A stretch of 64,000 bases of DNA from VXPW01 sp965115815 (lineage in GTDB: Bacteria; Pseudomonadota; Alphaproteobacteria; TMED109). The notes under the pieces were generated by a model. The model did not search any database, was not told where the DNA came from, and saw only the letters and a program-made list of their open reading frames with translations. A program made the position numbers and the translations under genes. Of this stretch, positions 61,419 through 64,000 are shown piece after piece (the stretch's first letter is position 1; every line of letters starts with the position of its first letter). The stretch is taken from NCBI GenBank assembly GCA_965115815.1, contig OZ220465.1, forward strand, positions 124,001 to 188,000. Direction: 5' to 3'.

Positions 61419-62513
61419 ATGAAACACAACCGACCGCGAGAGTTTCATGCGCTGCACGAAATCGTGCGGGCCGCCCGCAACAACCTGTCCCATCAGGTCT
61501 GGGACTATCTCGTGGGGGGAGCCGAAACCGAGACCACGCTGAAGCGCAATCGCGCGGCTCTCGATTCGCTGGCGCTTCGGCAACGGGTCTTGCGAGACGT
61601 CTCCAGCGTGGACTGCACGGGCCGTCTGCTGGCGCATCGTCTGCGCCTGCCGCTGGTCCTTGCACCCATCGGGTCCCTCGAGTCGTTCGCAGCCGGGGGC
61701 GGGGCCGAAGCCGCCCGGGCCGCCGCCGCGTTCGGCGTCTGTCACATGCAAAGTTCGGTATCCCAGCCGTCCCTGGAGGATGTGGCGGCTGCGGCCGATA
61801 ACATGAAGATCTTTCAGCTGTACGTGCGGGGGGACGATGCGTGGGTGGACGAGATGGTCGGACGGGCGGTGGCGGCCGGCTACGATGCCTTCGCCATCAC
61901 CGCGGACGTCATGCACTACAGCCGCCGGGAGCGGGATATCGCCAAGCGCTTCGAGAAGACCTGGAACCGGCGTTTTCTCGAGGATCTGGCCTTCCAGGCT
62001 TCCTTCGACTGGGATCGGCTTGCCCGGTTCAAGTCGAGGCACGATATTCCGCTGGTCCTCAAGGGAATTGCGGACGTCGAGGATGCCCTCCGCTGTCTCG
62101 ATTTGGGAATCGAGGCCGTGTACGTATCGAACCATGGCGGCCGGCAGTTGGACCACGGTTCGGGATCTGCCGAGATTCTGCCCGAGATCGTGGATGCCGT
62201 CGATGGCCGGGCGGCGGTCATCGTGGACGGCGGTATCTGCCGGGGTACGGATGTGGTGAAGGCGGTTGCGCTGGGCGCGGATGCCGTCGGCGTGGGCCGG
62301 CTGCTGGGCTTCGGGATGGCCGCGGGCGGTTCCGCCGGTGTCGTCCGCATGCTGGAGTTGCTGGAAGAGGAAGTGCGAACCTGCCTCGGCCTCATGGGGT
62401 TGACCAGCTTGGCCGAGCTGGATCGAAGCATGCTGCGGCCAGCATCCCCGGTGGTCCAGCCGGGTCTCCTGAGCGCATTCCCGCTCATCGACATTCCGGA
62501 ACCGCAGTACTGA
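61419..62513 (+). CDS. FMN-dependent alpha-hydroxy-acid oxidase/dehydrogenase
   Basis: The 364-residue TIM-barrel flavoenzyme of the LldD/glycolate oxidase family oxidises an (S)-2-hydroxy acid such as L-lactate or glycolate. Landmarks are VWDYLVGGAETETTLKRN, LPLVLAPIGSLESFAAGGGA (FMN phosphate region), ITADVMHYSRRERD, PLVLKGIADVEDALRC (Lys near N1 of FMN), the catalytic VSNHGGRQLDH (His acting as base, Arg binding the carboxylate) and VIVDGGICRGTDVVKAVALG. The start ATG at 61419 (AGGAACG upstream) was chosen; a longer frame from 61044 has a non-conserved extension. The exact substrate is open. It complements the unrelated GlcDEF system in the same window. Confidence 0.92.
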   Translation: MKHNRPREFHALHEIVRAARNNLSHQVWDYLVGGAETETTLKRNRAALDSLALRQRVLRDVSSVDCTGRLLAHRLRLPLVLAPIGSLESFAAGGGAEAARAAAAFGVCHMQSSVSQPSLEDVAAAADNMKIFQLYVRGDDAWVDEMVGRAVAAGYDAFAITADVMHYSRRERDIAKRFEKTWNRRFLEDLAFQASFDWDRLARFKSRHDIPLVLKGIADVEDALRCLDLGIEAVYVSNHGGRQLDHGSGSAEILPEIVDAVDGRAAVIVDGGICRGTDVVKAVALGADAVGVGRLLGFGMAAGGSAGVVRMLELLEEEVRTCLGLMGLTSLAELDRSMLRPASPVVQPGLLSAFPLIDIPEPQY

Positions 62514-62577
62514 GGCATGCGGGATCTCGTGCCGCCGAGCGCTCCGCACCGTGCGGATCCCGGGGCCGCGCGTGTCG

Positions 62578-63273
62578 CTACGGCAGCTGCCGTTCCGCCC
62601 AAGCCGCCAGAAAGGTCCGGACCCAGCGCACCACGGCCGGAGTATGGCGGGCATGGGCGGCGTATTGCCCGGACGCCGACTGCACGCCCGGTCGCCCCGA
62701 GAACCGGTCGAGATTCCGGCGTACCCAGAATCGCATTCCGGCCTTGGTCACTTCGGGATGGAACTGCAGCCCGACGGTGTTCCGGAGACGCCACGCCTGA
62801 ACGGGAAAGGTGGCACTGGAGGCGAGGAGTTCGGCCGCCGGCGGAAGCGCCATGCCTTCGGTATGCCACTGGTAGAAATGCATGGGCTCCGGCACGACCG
62901 GCGCGGCGCACCGGGCCGGAACGACACGATGCCAGCCCACCTCGCAGTGGCCCAGAGGGTGTGCGTGCACCCTGCCGCCGAGCGCCCGTGCAAGCAGCTG
63001 TCCGCCGAGGCAGATTCCGAGTACCGGCTTGTCCGCGCCCGCGACGCGTTCCAGCCATCGCAGTTCGGTGCGGATAAAGGCCGAATCGTCGTTGGCCGAC
63101 ATGGGGCCGCCGAAGACCACGGCGGCACTGTGCCGGTTCAGGGTTGCGGGAAGGGCATCCCCGTAGATTGGGCGACGGACATCACCGGAGTACCCCATGG
63201 CCCCGAGCATGCGACCGATCCGGCCGGTGGCCGGACGCTTCTGATGCACGACGTACAGTACCGGCAACCTCAT
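62578..63273 (-). CDS. Class I glutamine amidotransferase-like protein
   Basis: The 231-residue protein has the class I GATase triad: nucleophile Cys in VLGICLGGQLLARALGG (about residue 84), and His and Glu in GLQFHPEVTKAG (about residue 173). FYQWHTEGMALP matches the GMP-synthase-like subgroup, and VVFGGPMSANDDSAFIRTEL is the usual approach to the nucleophile elbow. Length fits stand-alone members, which may act in glutamine-dependent amidation or gamma-glutamyl hydrolysis. The start ATG at 63273 is divergent from rnhB, sharing the CATG site at 63271-63274. The stop is TAG. The synthetase partner, if any, is not in this window. Confidence 0.9.
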   Translation of the reverse strand: MRLPVLYVVHQKRPATGRIGRMLGAMGYSGDVRRPIYGDALPATLNRHSAAVVFGGPMSANDDSAFIRTELRWLERVAGADKPVLGICLGGQLLARALGGRVHAHPLGHCEVGWHRVVPARCAAPVVPEPMHFYQWHTEGMALPPAAELLASSATFPVQAWRLRNTVGLQFHPEVTKAGMRFWVRRNLDRFSGRPGVQSASGQYAAHARHTPAVVRWVRTFLAAWAERQLP

Positions 63274-63319
63274 GGACCAAGCTATAGCGCACGCGATCGA
63301 ACATGCAATCGGAAGCGGA

Positions 63320-63922
63320 ATGCCTGACCATACGTTGGAGGAGGCCTGCGGGTGCGGATGCGTGTGCGGGGTCGATGAGGTCGGGCGGGGGCCTTGGGCC
63401 GGTCCCGTGGTGGCGGCGGCGGTTATTCTGGACCGGGACTGGGATGCGGCCGGGGTCGAGGATTCGAAACGATTGACCGCTCCCGTTCGGGTGCGGCTTC
63501 GGCGCACCATCGAAGCCCACGCCCAAGTGGGAATCGGGCGGGCGTCCGTAGGCGAAATCGACCGGCTGAACATCCTCAACGCAACCTTGCTGGCGATGCG
63601 CCGGGCCGTGCTCGCCCTTCCACGACGGCCGGAGTGCGCCCTGGTCGACGGGAACCGGCTTCCCGACCTTCCGTGCCGTGCCGTGGCCGTACCGCGGGGC
63701 GACGCCCGGAGTTGCAGCATCGCGGCGGCCTCCATCGTGGCGAAGGTGGAGCGGGACCGCTTGATGGCCGGGTTGTCCCGAGAGTTCCCGGGCTACGGCT
63801 GGGAACGCAATGCGGGTTACGGAACCCCCGAGCACGCGACGGGACTTCGGAGACTGGGGGTCAGCCCCCATCATCGCCGGTCCTTTGCTCCGGTCGCCCG
63901 GCGCTTGGCCGACGACCCATGA
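63320..63922 (+). CDS. rnhB: Ribonuclease HII
   Basis: This enzyme cleaves RNA in RNA-DNA hybrids and single ribonucleotides in DNA. The 200-residue protein has VCGVDEVGRGPWAGPVVAAA (motif I with Asp-Glu), VEDSKRLTAPVRVRLRRTIE, ECALVDGNRLPDLPC (Asp) and IAAASIVAKVERDRLMAGLS (Asp/Lys), and ends with GYGTPEHATGLRRLGVSPHH. The start at 63320 (MPDHTLEEACG) was preferred because GGAAGCGGA precedes it and the length matches E. coli RnhB. ATG at 63272 in the same frame is possible and would overlap the divergent amidotransferase start. Confidence 0.94.
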   Translation: MPDHTLEEACGCGCVCGVDEVGRGPWAGPVVAAAVILDRDWDAAGVEDSKRLTAPVRVRLRRTIEAHAQVGIGRASVGEIDRLNILNATLLAMRRAVLALPRRPECALVDGNRLPDLPCRAVAVPRGDARSCSIAAASIVAKVERDRLMAGLSREFPGYGWERNAGYGTPEHATGLRRLGVSPHHRRSFAPVARRLADDP

Positions 63923-64000
63923 CCCCGGGGTGGGGTCCATCAGTCCTCCTTCGTCCGCCTGCCCTGTGTCCGTCGGTCATCCTTCCCTCCGGACTTCCCG
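63923..64000. other. End of window, no feature
   Basis: Seventy-eight bases after rnhB; nothing recognised. Confidence 0.5.

Overview
The window is high-GC DNA from a proteobacterium. The gene content (metK next to trmB, glcDEF, N-methylhydantoinase-type hyuAB, aspS, a second-type L36) is most consistent with an uncultured Alphaproteobacterium. That assignment is inference from gene content, not a database result. Conserved housekeeping or catabolic blocks alternate with stretches crowded with mobile elements and their debris, so the genome looks flooded with selfish DNA.

Layout. 1-1098: no gene seen. 1099-5048: Bax-inhibitor-1 family membrane protein, aspS and a mandelate-racemase family enzyme, all on the minus strand. 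5782-12383: decayed lipoprotein, integrase N-terminal fragment, intact DinJ/YafQ toxin-antitoxin pair, group II intron remnants, a MITE, a degenerate ISNCY copy and an IS5-family copy. 12384-19945: minus-strand catabolic run (small membrane protein, second enolase-superfamily enzyme, MFS transporter, hyuA, hyuB). 20038-24216: plus-strand L36 and the glcDEF glycolate oxidase operon. 24217-26368: decayed plasmid- or ICE-like ORFs. 26369-42898: two almost identical 1,813-bp ISNCY elements in inverted orientation. They bracket a third, divergent ISNCY copy, an RTX protein, a dead HigBA, a truncated aminomutase, a Uma2 endonuclease, a graveyard of DruA-type (DUF4338) transposase pieces, a truncated cytosine methyltransferase and a putative DUF6932 / XRE-ImmA/IrrE two-gene module. 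42899-54846: IS5 relic, two tandem nested group II introns (introns inside introns), IS630, DruA-IS4, a D12-type methylase relic and an IS66 relic. 54847-64000: core genes again (two CoA-transferase subunits, tRNA-Arg, metK, trmB, FMN hydroxy-acid oxidase, glutamine amidotransferase, rnhB), interrupted by one IS5-family copy.

How it fits together. glcDEF, the FMN-dependent hydroxy-acid oxidase, the hydantoinase pair, the two enolase-superfamily enzymes and the CoA transferase suggest an organism oxidising 2-hydroxy acids, sugar acids, cyclic amides and keto acids. The mobile elements form at least five interacting families. (a) A group II intron with a damaged reverse-transcriptase ORF (44685-46557) has several ORF-less descendants of about 724 bp, always inserted just after domain V of a second, 'outer' group II intron. 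(b) IS5-family elements and a MITE made of their ends have TNA target duplications; two of these insertions sit exactly on stop codons. (c) ISNCY elements. (d) A 193-bp MITE whose ends resemble the ISNCY ends and for which an empty site exists in the same window. (e) Fusions of a DruA-like DUF4338 domain to an IS4-type transposase.
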